This document shows positions 43,857-57,000 of a stretch of 64,000 bases of DNA, in pieces. The DNA is from Ciborinia camelliae (lineage: Eukaryota > Ascomycota > Leotiomycetes > Helotiales > Sclerotiniaceae), in assembly GCA_025890175.1 (NCBI GenBank), contig JANPYM010000013.1, positions 1,256,777 to 1,320,776 on the forward strand, in the 5' to 3' direction. The notes under the pieces were generated by a model, which saw only the letters and a list, made by a program, of their open reading frames with translations, searched no databases and was not told where the DNA came from. Numbering within the stretch: the first letter of the stretch is position 1; each line of letters begins with the position of its first letter. A program made the translations under genes and the position numbers.

Positions 43857-45194
43857 AGATTTCTTTTTGCATTTTTTTTTCTTTTTAGCCTCCTACTCTT
43901 CTTCAATCTATCTGTGCTGGCCAGCTAGACATGAGGGCTAGCAGACACATCTTGAGAGACAATAGCTACCAATGAATGAGTAAACTTGGAACCGATTAGG
44001 GTGAGCGTAAGTGGATGAGAAGGATTGCATTATAAAATTTTATCCGATCATCTCAATAAGGAAACCGCTGAATAAACGCCTCAATCAAGCCAGTAGAAAC
44101 AAATTTATTCGTTGAACGGAAGATAGAAATGTAAGTAAATCAAAACAAAACGGACTCGAGAATCATTTTGTGTCCCCGTGAAATTTTGATCATCTTTCCC
44201 AATCAATTTACCCAAGGTAGGTCCCGCATTCCTCTCCCCAGCACTCAAGATAAGACAACAAAAACCGGAGAGAAAGCAACCAGAAAATACCCTTCACCCA
44301 GGAATTTGGGTTTCACTTGTGTCAATGACTACGCTACACTGCGGGGAAGACCCCCTGTCCATCCCTCTTTTCCTCTTCGGTTGAAATAGGGGTTAGGGGC
44401 GGTCTCCGACTAGCATCTCGATTATCTTCATCGGTAATGTATAATTCTCGTCGGACCGCAAATTCTTCAAGTGAGCAGAGCAGAATCCCTTTTGACTACT
44501 CAGGCAAGGAAATTTTACAACATTGATATTTCAGTGAGCGCAACGACTAGAAAAAATGTATGAGTACCATCAAGACGGTATTGCTATTTACCGTAGGCCC
44601 TAAATTGGGCTCCGCTAAAACACCTTAACTCCTCCCAAAACAAAGTTCCATTGAAACCACACAGAGTAACTAAGCACAGATAATAAGAAAACTTGAATGA
44701 GAATTTTAAGACGAAGCTCTTGTTAACGCACTAGTGACGGAACTTGCCTATTCAGCAAAATCGATTCAATTGTTTCCTCGGGTGCAAAGGTTCTGAGATA
44801 GGATACACACTTTCAGAATAATAAATCAGTCACCTGCTCCACCCCCAAATTTGTGCAATAAAACTCTCGAACATCTAAATTCGGGACCTGGTACTTTCTC
44901 CGGTATCAAACACTGGGTATTGACGCTATTCACAAAGGAAACAATATCAAAAATCAAAGAATCCAAATCGAACGCCGGCCGCGAGGCTATTCCCTTCTCC
45001 AGCCGTGAGGCAAATGTTTCTTCTCAGTTTGTCCGAGCCTGGTTTCTCCTCTGATTTCCCATCTTGTAGTCCTTTAAATGTGATTCGGACCCTCCGCTTC
45101 CATTAGATTATCCTTTGGTCCAGTATATAGGGATTCTACTACTGAAGTTTTCTGTTCTGTTCCTTCAGCAAAAAGTGTTTTGTGACTGGCGATT
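43857..45194. other. Spacer, 1.3 kb
   Basis: Starts with the 5S terminator T runs. No gene is supported; frames at 44168-44389 and 44851-45054 are short and featureless. Confidence 0.45.
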
Positions 45195-45719
45195 TCATCT
45201 CCGATGTCTTCTTGGACTGCTCTCATGATGGTGCCTATGCCTGTGCCTGCTCCCATTCGCATGCCCGCTAGCGCTCCTATCCACAGCTTGTTCCATTTCC
45301 TCAACCCTTTGCCTATAACCTCTCACAATGTCCCTAATATGCCGTATGCGATCAAAGTCTAATTCCAGTTCATCGATCTGCCTGAGTATATCATGGAACC
45401 GAGCGATCTCCGCGTCCGCCATAGCAATCGCATTCCCCGCATTATCATATTGTTGCTGTGCTACAATAGCAGATTGTTCAGATAGATAGTCAAGCCTTGC
45501 GCTGATTTGAGATATGAGATGATCGAAGTGCCGCCCGAGAGCTGCGAGTGAGGTGGTATCGAGGAGTAAAAGGCCTTGAGACGAAGCCCGCGAAGCTGCG
45601 CGGGAAGAGCTTGAACCGGCAGTCGCAGCAGCTTGGGCTTGATGGTGTCGGAGAAGAGCAATTTCGTCAGCTGTTAAGCCGAGCTGGGTATCGGGGACAG
45701 ATGGGGCTGGTGAGGCCAT
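45195..45719 (-). CDS. BLOC-1 subunit CNL1-like coiled-coil protein
   Basis: Predicted 174-residue intronless protein, probably the CNL1 subunit of the fungal BLOC-1 complex in endosomal trafficking. The start is MASPAPSVPDTQLGLTADE. A Ser/Ala-rich stretch (SSSSRAASRASSQGLLLLD) leads to TTSLAALGRHFDHLISQI, the best CNL1-like block, then a long amphipathic coiled coil (ARLDYLSEQSAIVAQQQYD to LRQIDELELDFDRIRHIRDIVRGYRQRVEEME). The C-terminus is Arg/His-rich (RHRHRHHHES). Assignment is from remembered family features, not a search; a generic coiled-coil protein is the alternative. Confidence 0.75.
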   Translation of the reverse strand: MASPAPSVPDTQLGLTADEIALLRHHQAQAAATAGSSSSRAASRASSQGLLLLDTTSLAALGRHFDHLISQISARLDYLSEQSAIVAQQQYDNAGNAIAMADAEIARFHDILRQIDELELDFDRIRHIRDIVRGYRQRVEEMEQAVDRSASGHANGSRHRHRHHHESSPRRHRR

Positions 45720-46919
45720 TGGTTCAAACCCTCTTAGTGGCTCGATGAATTTTGGATAATGCCAAGCGATAGCAGAAGTGTACTAGATGATTCTGACACC
45801 CTCACAGAGAACTGTGAAGGTGCTGTAAACTTCATGGTAGTAGCGATTGAAGAAAGATCATTTCCTAGGAGTCCTTTCCCCCTTAGCTTTGTGGTAGAAG
45901 TACGAAGTTTGGTTCGCAAGAGCTTTGACGAAGACAGACAGCAAAACAACGTAGGATCCACAATCGGCTCCGGTATTCTTGATGCTTTTCTTTTTATATA
46001 TGAGTGAATAGATCAGCAGAGAACGATACCGGTAGGTAGGTGTAAGCCCTTTTCTCTTTACTTATTCCTTTCTCTTTAATTTTGATTCGGAGTAATTTCC
46101 GCGCGCGAGCGTATATGTAGAGTATGTAGAGTTCTGTTAAGGAGGTGGTGATTTTTTCTAAGGTCAATTCAAATTAAAAAAAATATACAATTATACATGG
46201 AAAAGAATGAAAGTAATATCGTAATTAGAGGTTGAGAATAGAAGTTGAGTGAAGGTCGTTCTGTGTGTGACCTCCCTCATACCAAATACGGAAAATAGAG
46301 AATGGAAAGAGGTCATTCGGCTGAGTACATGCATAAAATATTTATGCAACCAAATCAATATATTATGCGGTTGTGCAAGTAAGGTTACCCAAGGCTAACA
46401 TATCATTTAAGGTTGTCCAACAGCCCTTGCCATCACCTACCAACATCACTATCAATACTCCTAGGTATCATTGTCAATACACAAATCTCATACCAGATTC
46501 TTCTATCCGCCGGATAAGAGATATATCTGCAGATGAAGGGAAAGGGAAAGGGGTTCCCATCTCTTCAGTAAATGCCAATGATGTTTTTGATCTTCATATG
46601 TACAGAAAGATCTTCGCGAGTGCGGCTTGATTTTCCGTTGCAGATAATCTTCATGTAGTGCATGAGGTTGCTACTTTGAATCCAACTGTCAATATATGGT
46701 TGAGCAGTCTCGAGATTTGTTCTAGTTATTCTACATCTTCTTAAAATAGTTTTGACGGGATGCAGCAAGCTGAACAAACAATACAGCCGCCTCGGGAAAA
46801 CATTTTCGCTCACTGGGTTATTACCCCGCAGTCCATCATAACATTGCCAATATTGCTTCAAGGTATCTGCAGTCATATAAGTAATGATGTCGAATCAATA
46901 ATGTAACGATTTATGTGTT
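45720..46919. other. Spacer, 1.2 kb
   Basis: Includes the CNL1-like promoter. A minus-strand 103-codon frame at 46565-46876 looks protein-like but has no recognised domain. No other feature. Confidence 0.4.
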
Positions 46920-48060
46920 TCGTTTTGTTGCTGCTGCTGTAACTCGTGTGTTCATCGGTTGTCGTGTAAATGGACAGGACTGGCAACTCACAAATATCAC
47001 TACAAATGCTACGCATCTATTTGTCAATCCAGAAGCTCTCACAATCAACATCACTTAGCCCATCAGTTCTTCGACTTTTGAGCTCCGAGTTACAAATTGG
47101 GCCTATAGCGTTCAAATTCCCACCGTTCACTTGTGAGAAAAGGAGAACGCTTGATTAAAATACCCAACTTTTCGAGGACGATCGAATTTCCTGGAGATTC
47201 CCTCTCATCAGGATATACAGCTTCTCTGGAAGAGCTCTTGGTCTTTGCATATGGTATAAGAGCCAGTCTTGGAAATACAGAGTACAGTATTTCAGCATAT
47301 CCGGGTATTTGTCTATTTGACAAGTTATGCTGGGGCAATCCTCCAGGGATGTATCATCAATTGTACTATAATTTTGATAGTAGCCCTCGAGCTGCTCAAA
47401 TATGGGTTGATAAACCGGAGCTCTGGGATTTCTCCAAGGAAGATGATGCAGATATTGTGGTAATAAATCTGGGAACTAATGCCAACAACGGAGTAAATAA
47501 AGTTACCACTGCTGAATACTTTGCTTAGTATACTTTGCTAATCGAAGTTGTCCATGATGTCTGGCCCAACAGCCAGATAATTCTCATCCTAAGTCCGAGT
47601 CTACAGCTTATATTAACAGTCCTGACAAGTCTAGTCACTGTGGGAAGGGTTCTTTGCTTACGGAAATTATTATGCGCAAACCCAAGGATTTGCCACTAAA
47701 ATATAAAACCTCTATCAGTACTTCAACTCCAGGAAATATTTATACAATCCCATACCGTACAAACCTCATATCAGTTCTGTCTATTCGTCCCATCGACCGT
47801 CTACGCCATTCGTATCATACTTCAACATCACATGTTTGCTACAACACAATTACATTGGACCAGCATATCATCCAACAGATATGGGACATATCAAGATTGC
47901 GAGTCATTTAATACAGTATGTCAGATTGAAGTTTGGGTGGGATTTGTATGCGACTGGACCAGAAGTATTTCACGATACCCTTATGTGCGTTCTCATTTCG
48001 ATTTCAGGTTTGTGCTTTTTATAAAGCCCTAACTTCCTATATAGTGGAACGACAACCAGA
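46920..48060 (+). pseudogene. SGNH/GDSL-type esterase pseudogene
   Basis: Remnant of a secreted-type SGNH hydrolase (carbohydrate-esterase-like). Coding pieces in changing frames: WQLTNITTNATHLFV (46979 on), a TAG at 47056-47058, then SSTFELRVTNWAYSVQIP and a TGA at 47134. The nucleophile block EFPGDSLSSGY follows in another frame (47185 onward), with LCWGNPPGM and DIVVINLGTNANN, the Gly/Asn block. A TAG at 47526 interrupts the frame, which continues as YTLLIEVVHDVWPNSQIIL. The C-terminal block with the catalytic-type HPTDMGHIKIASHLI lies near 47870. Two of the stops are explained by simple C-to-T or G-to-A changes (CAG and TGG codons). Ends are approximate. Confidence 0.82.
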
Positions 48061-51000
48061 ATTATTGAGTGATCGACAGATATCTGCATATAGCAACGTG
48101 CCATGAAGTCATGATAACCTTTATTCCCGCTGCCCAGCTTGTTTGATAGACATTACACAGCCTCCTCCACGAATCTGCCATCTGATCTTCAGTATACCAT
48201 CACATCCCCATACCTTGGGTCGGTTGAGATTGCACTGCCTCCTCCGCATTTCTATAATGCCTCCCATGGAGATCAATGATCAATGATCCACATCATCGTT
48301 TCGCAATATAAAAATTGTTGGGACCTCAATTGATACTGTTTTCAATGGATTTCGTTGCTTTCCAACCTATGTTATTCCGTCGTGCATTTTGAACGTACCT
48401 CAACCAACCCATCAATTTCCTCAAATCCCGTCCACAACAACTCTTCCTCCTTCCTCCTTCCCCAAAAGAAAAATAAACACCTCAACCTAAACGCCCGCTC
48501 ACCTCGCCGACGAAACTCTCCCCCAAATTTTCACTTCCATCCCCAAAGTTTCATCTCATCCACCTTGTATCAAGTCGCACAACACGTAACCCCTGCCGTC
48601 CCATCCATCACCCCCTCCCGAAGTCCCCTGTCACATCTCAAACCCCAAACCTCAAACCTCAACCTTAATTCCCCTACTTCCCCATCCAAACTTTTCACGT
48701 TTCAACTCATTTCAACTCATTTCTCAACTTCTGTATCAGTTTTGCGTCCGAAGAAAATTGTTCAAATGCAGGAATTTTCCTTCGGGTATGTACGTTTGAC
48801 AGCTCCTGGTTTGTGCATGAACGGGATCGTCCGTTTTGTTATCAGTATGTTGGTGTATGGAATCGTTCACGCTTTTGGAGGGCTTCGCGTTTGTTAATAT
48901 GTCGAAGAGATATATATCTAGGTATGTGTGGGAGCGCATTTATTTTCCTTGTCCCGTTAATAACCGTTGTTTCTTGTTATGGTCACAAGTTTTAATTTCA
49001 ATTGGAATAAAACACTAAAGTCATTGCTTGCTAAATCTCGTGCTGTGAAGATGCGTATTTGATGGCATACTGTGCTAATGCATTGTCTATGAAGCAATTC
49101 TATTTCTAAACGCTCAATTGGAATGAAGCAATGCGATCGGTACCGTAACTTTTGTGATTAAAATTCTCGATAAATATCCAGATCTCTCAAATCGAACCTA
49201 CCTATCGGATATTTAGCATCTCTAGTAATCAATACCGCTTCCTCCACTCTTTGCACCCAAAAAGCAATACAAATTCAAGGTTACCTCGACCATACTTCAC
49301 CCAAGTAGTCGCAACACATCTCTTTTCGGTCGTATTCACCCAAATACGATCCCACCCGATAGAGCCCTTCTTGTTTCACGCCCCCTAAAGCAAACCAAAA
49401 GCATTTTCCTACCTATCATACCATATCTCATATCTACCAGCATTATATCAAATACCTGAGGCCTCCGCCGCCACATTTCCCATCACGGAAGCCACTCCGA
49501 AGCCACGCGCCATATGTTTGAATTTCGTCGCATTCCCCTATTTACCCCAGAACACGAGCAGGCTTTATATATTAAATCGTCAGCAGTATTTTGTATCAGC
49601 AAATCTGGTACGGGGAACGACGCGCACGACGATCCGGGGCAGGTAAGCATGCGGTGTGATGTAAACGTGTATTCAGGGAGGGGGTTCTAGATTTTTCTAG
49701 TTCCTTGAGCATATTTTTTTTGCTTCGCTTGAATGATTATCCATGAATCAAAGGATCGCTGTGAACGTGACTGGTTAGCTACTGCAATCAAGCTAGGTTG
49801 CAGCGAAGATATGTGGATGAAGGGCGAAACGTGCGGGCATGGTATTATATGAGATGACTGAAATGATTATGCAGAGAGATGGCGAGGAAGAGGGCTTCAG
49901 GGAACCGGGGATTGTGGATGCCCCCTTCCGGTTATTTGTATTATACGTACGTAGAAGATAGTTCGTCCTGTCACGATTTGTGTGTGTGATGTTTGGTTGC
50001 ATCGTAGCCTAAGGATAAAAGAATTATACATACCTACCTACATACATACATACATCATCTAATTCAAAATGCAGACGCAGGGACGCGCGCTTCGAATTGA
50101 TTTTAGATGTTCAGCCTTAGCTGCGCGTGCCCAGAAATTTCAATCTTCAATCGACTTATTCAGCTATGTTCCAAGCCTGTTGTAAGACGGGCGGTACAGC
50201 TTGGTGGGACCGTTTGTCAGTGCCAGTGCTTGTGCTTGTGCTTACATTGTCCCCATCTCGTTTTGTGGCACAAACCAAGAGCTCGATATTTAAGCTTTCC
50301 TACTCAAGATTGAGATCATGGACCATTGTACCAAACAGGCCAGACGAGCCATTTTCAGCCCCAAGCCCCCGGATTCTGTTTTCTTTTGGAGCGAAAGGAG
50401 GGTTTCTGAGGGCTGTTAAAGAAAAAAGAAAGTTGGTCGCAAAAGTCGTCAAATATCGTCTATTTTAAGACGCCACCAATATTCATTTTCCAGTTGCATT
50501 CGAAGAATCGAAGAAATGCATCGAAGAACATCAAAAGAAATGAAAAGAAGCCACAAAGTTGCGTATTCTAACGTCTATGGGAAGTTTTTGTCCGAGGTGG
50601 CTTTTGCCGAGTTTTGGGGAATTGACTGCCGCGTGACCGTGACGGCAGGATGGTACGGACACGAATACAGTAAATGCAAGAATCGATCCTTTTTTGGTAC
50701 ATACGTATGGTTTTCTCCGGAAGACGATGATCTCAATGGACATACGGTACTTCCAGCGGGGAGGCGCTATAGCGGTTGGCTTCATAGATACGGGTATCTG
50801 CAGGTGACTTTGTAAGAATGGGATGATTTTCGGCCGTCAATGAGCGTCGTTCAGCTCGCTTGCAGATGGAAACTTTGCTGTTACTGGAGCGCAAAGATAA
50901 ATGTGATGCATCTATTATGTGCCTCTATCGTTACATGTAAACTACTCCCCAATTCTTAGAGTGCAATGGATTGCCTGGCCTAAAAGGTTGACAAGCCTGA

Positions 51001-54000
51001 CGCTGACGATGATATCCGCCAGACCAGAGATAAAAATGCAAACGAAATTCCGAGGCTAAGTGCCGCTGACCCGGCGAAGATACTTATCGGGGGGATAGTT
51101 GAAAATAGATTGGCCCCCCTGCGAATGCACACAGTACTCACTCACCCTACTACCGGCTGTGGAACTCAAGTTTTTCCTTTCAAGTACAGTTTTGGCGTGT
51201 TTTGCAAATTGGTGATCTATTTTAGATTTGTGAGATTTAATCAGTTCCTGGGGACGACGTCGTTTTGAGTAATAGCTCTAAATAGACTCTACTGGGTCCT
51301 GCAATGACAATCGTTAACAAAAACTGGGAATAATGTCTACTCCGTACGTACTACGAAACGAAGAATGGACCTGAGGTGATCACAGCCCGATAAAAGCGAA
51401 ACAGACTTGACAGGCATGAAAAAGCAAAAAGGGTATCTATAACCAAATGATCGCTCCCACTATTTGATCCATTAAACCTAAATATGTATTCGTCATGGGT
51501 TACTGCGGTTCAACCTTCATAACGGTATATCGAAAACGGGAAAAGTTGCGATACTACTATCGATGCATCCGATCTTTACCCCGATTCAATCTATAAGATA
51601 TCTCAACTTTCAAGGTTCTCAAGATGATCCACTCGTCCACAAAATCTCCGAATGGGAGGGAGACTGGGAGTGACTCCACGAAAACGGGCTTGATTAGGCG
51701 TTGGAAATTGGAATACTGTAGCTGGATTATTATTGTCTTTACTACTGGACTACTTATCAGAGAATAAGGATGATTATTTCCTTTGAAAACCCAATTTTCG
51801 GATCTGAAAAAAATATATAAAAATAAAAACCCTTGGAAAAACGCAACCTTTTAAGGTTACTGTGAGCTTGAAGCGATGTATAGAAATTGGTTTTATAAGT
51901 GGCTGTAACAAGGTCCAGGGGCTTGACAGAAAATAAATAATGTGGTACCGCGCGCAAAAAGTGAAGTAAAATGCCCTTCATACTAATAAGTTCATACCAC
52001 CTGTGCTGTGACGATTATTTTGATGTTTTCGATGGTGTCGGCGTTGAATACCAAATAGGGAATATAATAATGACTTGGTCGGCGGTTGCAGAGGGGAACG
52101 CGAAACAGGCATATAATGTGAATTAACTTCCGGGGTATGTTTTTGATGAGCATGATAAGAACTCCGTACCCGACTAAACTTGAAGAAATTCGATACGAAT
52201 AATGTGTTTTCAATAATATCTCGCCATTGAATTGAATTGTAAAAGTTCAGATGAGGGCTGGATCTGGTGGCACCTTTGTCGTAAAGCAGTCAAATCACAA
52301 GTACAATAAGATTCTGTAAGGAATCTTCCAGTCGGCTATAAAAGGATTCTCCACGATTGTAGAAGCTTGTTCTCAGTATATTCAAAATCGGTACATGGGG
52401 AGACGCCCATGCCCATCTGTGAGTTGGCGAAGTGGATTGGGGGCGACAGGCACGTTGGAAGCAGGTCTTGACGGATGATCGACCCCCGCCTGGCAAGTGC
52501 TGCCTGTCCTCCGGAGTTGATCCTAGGTGGACATCAAGATCCAATATATGCAAATAATATGCAGCCCGGATCTGTTGAGTGACCTCAATTCTCGCATTTC
52601 TTGGTAGCAGGAAAAAGAAAGCGAGTTGATAGAGATAGACCCCATGATGGGGATTAGACTCCATCGATGATAGTCCGTCCAGTTGCAAAGTTCTTGAGGG
52701 TGTGATTGAAAATGAGCACCATGAAAAGTTGATTATGAGGCTTTTGAGAACATGCATTATATATTAAATCAAGGGGCTAACAAGTGCACCGTGCAAATGC
52801 GTATTGGTGGGAAACCTTTCCTATTTTGGGTGCATGCATTCCTTGCTCCATCCAGTCGGTGATTCAAGGAGTTCCCGACTCAGAAATTCTGTATTGAACA
52901 GTGAGAGTTGTAATGTACAAGTTGTCAGCTCAATAAACAACTGCATATAGGCTTTTGTTCTTGTTGAAGATTGAACACCCGTCAAAGCTATACCCTGAGG
53001 TCACAGTACATCCATAATGGCTATACATATACCTATCATATCTTTGCGAAGATGTTACAGACGAGACGGTACGTACTGAAGTAGTTCGTCCTTTGCATAT
53101 CATCATCACTGGACGAGGAACTAACCGGTTGTGCTTGCCTGGTCAGTCGAAGATCAACCTTGAAACTAAGAGTACACATTCATGAATAGTATCTTTTGGC
53201 GACCGCGGGGCAAGCCTAATCTAAAGCCCCATGTGGCTGTCAGCGATCATCCTTGGATGAGAAGGACCGACCAAGCTGCCACTCTTCTTGGGGCCCTTGG
53301 TGATGAGGATCACTGGGATGCGAAGATCACTCTGCAGGAGATAATTTTGACACCAATCATAATCCAATGATTAAATTTAATGCTCGATGACGATATAATC
53401 GAATGTTCGTAAAGTTTCCATCTATCCATCTCTCTCCTGATGTGGACTCGCAGAGAATAACTTTCAATTAGATTCCAAGTAGCTAAGAGGAATAATCCAC
53501 TAACCTTTCTTTTCCAACCTCCTCTCCAATACATTTCTCATGGGCCATGGCACTGTTAGTTAGTAGTCTGCTACCCATAACCCATTACTGGATAAAGCAA
53601 GATGGAAATTCGTGGAGCCACTGAAAATTCATGATTAATTCCGTACATTTAATCAATATGCCAGGGTGGCTGCTTGCAGAAATCATCTCCGAAGCTTCCC
53701 ATAGGCACGAGCCACGATATCCTTATCACCTTGCATTTGCGCGGCGCCGCAGACTTGCTTTGATGCTACCTATAGAACAACGAACACATACAGATACTAC
53801 TATACTGTACACAATACGACAAAGATGGTTGTTGGCGATTATGGCATGAAGAGACGGATAGTTACCTCCCCGTGATACTTCTCATATTTCAGCCCATTCA
53901 TGCTCGCCGTTACTTAAGAGACGGCCTGGTACAAACTTTGCTTTGCCTGTTCGCATTGATCTGGAAGCGAGAAAGCCTCTTCGGGAGATCACCTGCCGCA

Positions 54001-57000
54001 TATCGAAAATGCTTATGGGCATCCGAAACATAACAAATCCGCAAGGCCACGGAGAATTGATCATGTTTTGTTCGTTCGATGCAGGTAGGTGGTTGAAATA
54101 AACGCCCAACGTCGTTGAACTTGCCGAGTTTCAATGGTGACTATAATATACGCGATCGTGCGAACTTGAATTGATTCATCATATTGACCACATTTTACTG
54201 AATTCGTTTTGTACCAGTATGACAGAACTTGGGAATAATGTGCTTCTTTTTTCAGCCTCCGCAGTTGCTAGACTACTCCAGGTTTCTTCTCCGGAGGGGA
54301 TAATGAAGGGGCTTCGCGGCGTTAGAGTCACACTTTAGCGTAGCAGTGTTTCTGGGTGAACATGTGAAAGCAAAATCATTTCTTGGCCGTTTTCTATTTT
54401 CCAGTAACTTGATATGCTTTGCGGTGTTTTTTAGTGGTGTTGTGTTTGTTGGGTTGATACACAGTAAATACGATGGGTCACACTACAGCTGAGCAATTGG
54501 GTATGGAAGAATCTAAGAAGATTACCATGTTTTCTCTGTCTTCTAACGGTCCAACCAACTTGTCAGATACGGAGATACATCCACCGATGGTGTGTGTACT
54601 ATAAGATCTGCATTGTCCGAGGCAAGAGCGATCACCATGGCGCCTTTTAGCTTTAGCTTCATCTCTACCCTCCCTACCTAGGTACTACTACTGGCCTTCT
54701 CATATCATTATAATAATAGGTTGGTTGGTTGAACAAGGCCCCTTTGTATGATGGCAAAACAAGGGTATTCTATGGATACAACCGAGCCTTGTGTTTGGGT
54801 AGGTTAGTTCTCCAGTTATGTAGCGCTGCTGGGCAGTGGGCACTGGATAGATATTAGACATTTACGTGAGGAGGTACTCAGTACTGTAAGAATGAGCTGT
54901 TTAGGGCGAAGAAGGCAACTTGGTTAAATATATTGACGAGAAAAACACCTGTAAAAAAATTTGTATTTGTATTACAGTAGTGCCATTGTACATAAAGTGC
55001 CACAAGATTCTCGGTGAGTCGGCGTACAGTATTTACTTAATATTACCTAGTTGAGGATATCCAATGGAATACTCCAATATTCCTAACATAAGCCCCTTCA
55101 TCTTCTTATTATGATAGATTGTACAATGTCTCTCTTTCACTAGTTACTAACACAGTACCTATATTGGTACAGTACAGTACTGTAGTTATACTTATGGTCC
55201 TGTACTTGCTGACATGATGAGTAGACAAATTAATAGGTAGATAATAGGTATGTAATGTAATTAAAAACCAATTAGTTAAAACATCAATTTGGCCCGATCT
55301 TTGCCTACTAATGACAATCAACTCGGAAAATTATTAGGATGCTCAATGATCCTCATAGACCCAGATCATCCATAATTCAGCCCAACATATTCAGCCCCTT
55401 GAAACACATATCTATCTAATTCCCCAATAAAGCTTCAAGCCCGAAATTTGTTCACAATACTCCGTACAGTATTCATAGAATCATATTGTATAATTTGTAT
55501 TGTTAATTAAATAGATAACATATTTCGATTATTAATTGTAGGTCAAAGGATCCCGACAAAAACCTAACTAAGATTGAGCCAAAGCGAGTGAGTGAGCTGT
55601 TAATAAGTCTAAACATATTGTTCTCGATTCTGGAATCAAACATCCCGAATCCCTTGCGCCGGGATGATCATGATTCAAGTTCCAACGGCATTGTACATCT
55701 TAAAAGTCCCAATTATCCAATAATAAAACCAAAAAAGAAAAGCAAAAAGCATGGTTAACACGGACCTTGGTGACGAAAAAGCATGGCCAAAGTGTGGGCA
55801 AAGTGTGATTGATCCTGAATTATCGTTATTGACAGCCTGACAGAAGCATTGAAGTCCCACAGAGGGAAGAAAGGACGGCACGGATAGCAACATTCTAGAC
55901 TTTCTTTAAAATGTTCGATGAACTGGTCGATAGTGTAATATATCTTGAGGTTACCGGTACCTGTGCCAGTGTGCCACTCGTTCCTGAACGTTTCCTACTT
56001 ACTGTACTTGTACGGAGTAGCATGTTTCTTATTACAAGTAGCCTGCCTCTTGGAGTAATTGAAATTAGACAGCAACCGATGAACACGATTCACGAACAAC
56101 ACATCACATTCTCTTAATAATGGAAAATTAAATTGACACTATTACCATTACCATTAAATGTCATTATTGCCATCCATCATACATTCATACTGTCCTTCCT
56201 CACCTTGACCCCTTGACCTTGAACACCTACAGGCTACGGTATACACAATACAATTCGTTTTTATACCTAGCTACCTCAAAAACCTAGAAGCCTTTTATGC
56301 CTTGTCCACCCTGCTCAATGTTCAAAAATGCTCATGAAGAAAATATGAACTGCAACGCCTAAAGTAAATATTGGCGATCGCTCTCTCAGCGGATAAAGGA
56401 ACATCGTTCCCCATTATTGCTGATAGACATTCATCACAGCGATGAAACTCTATTCGTAAGCTGGTCGTCCGTCCATGGCCATGGCCAGAATATCATCAGC
56501 ATTGCAGGAACAGAACCGGTACAGCAGGATGGATTGGTAACCTCCAGAATCCATGGATCCCGTAACAATAACATTATTTCTCTACCGGCACTTCACACTT
56601 CACCACGTCGTGTAACAAAAGATAATCTCATTGCGCTGGCCACAACATTATATTTCTTCAAGCCTTGACAAGCAACCTCGCTGTTTAGAGGTTCTGACGA
56701 TCTCATGGATATTTCATCAAATATAGTTCTGCGGCACTGGTAAAAAGAAAAAAAAGCGTATTTCTGTACGAGGACCGAAGCTTTGGAAATTAGACTCGTC
56801 TCCATTCAAAATGAGCGGAGGGGAAACCCTGTATCATATCATTCATCCCAACCTTTATCACGGACCCCTCTATCCTCCAAGCGAGCACCGGCAGAGACAA
56901 GCAGCGGGCGATCGCTGGAACAACTGTAAAGAGCAAGGGAATGCCTTGAAGCCGCTCTTCCAGAAAATCGTTCAATATGCTCCGTACTTCTAACTGCCTT

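Noticed and set aside
46565..46876. 103-codon minus-strand frame next to the esterase pseudogene
   Set aside because: No recognisable family; may be a relic, but unsupported.
48355..48897. 180-codon plus-strand frame
   Set aside because: Ser/Pro/Asn-rich from pyrimidine-rich DNA, resembling a leader rather than a protein.
50516..50815. 99-codon frame with several Cys and aromatic residues
   Set aside because: No signal peptide or homologous motif seen; too short to support alone.
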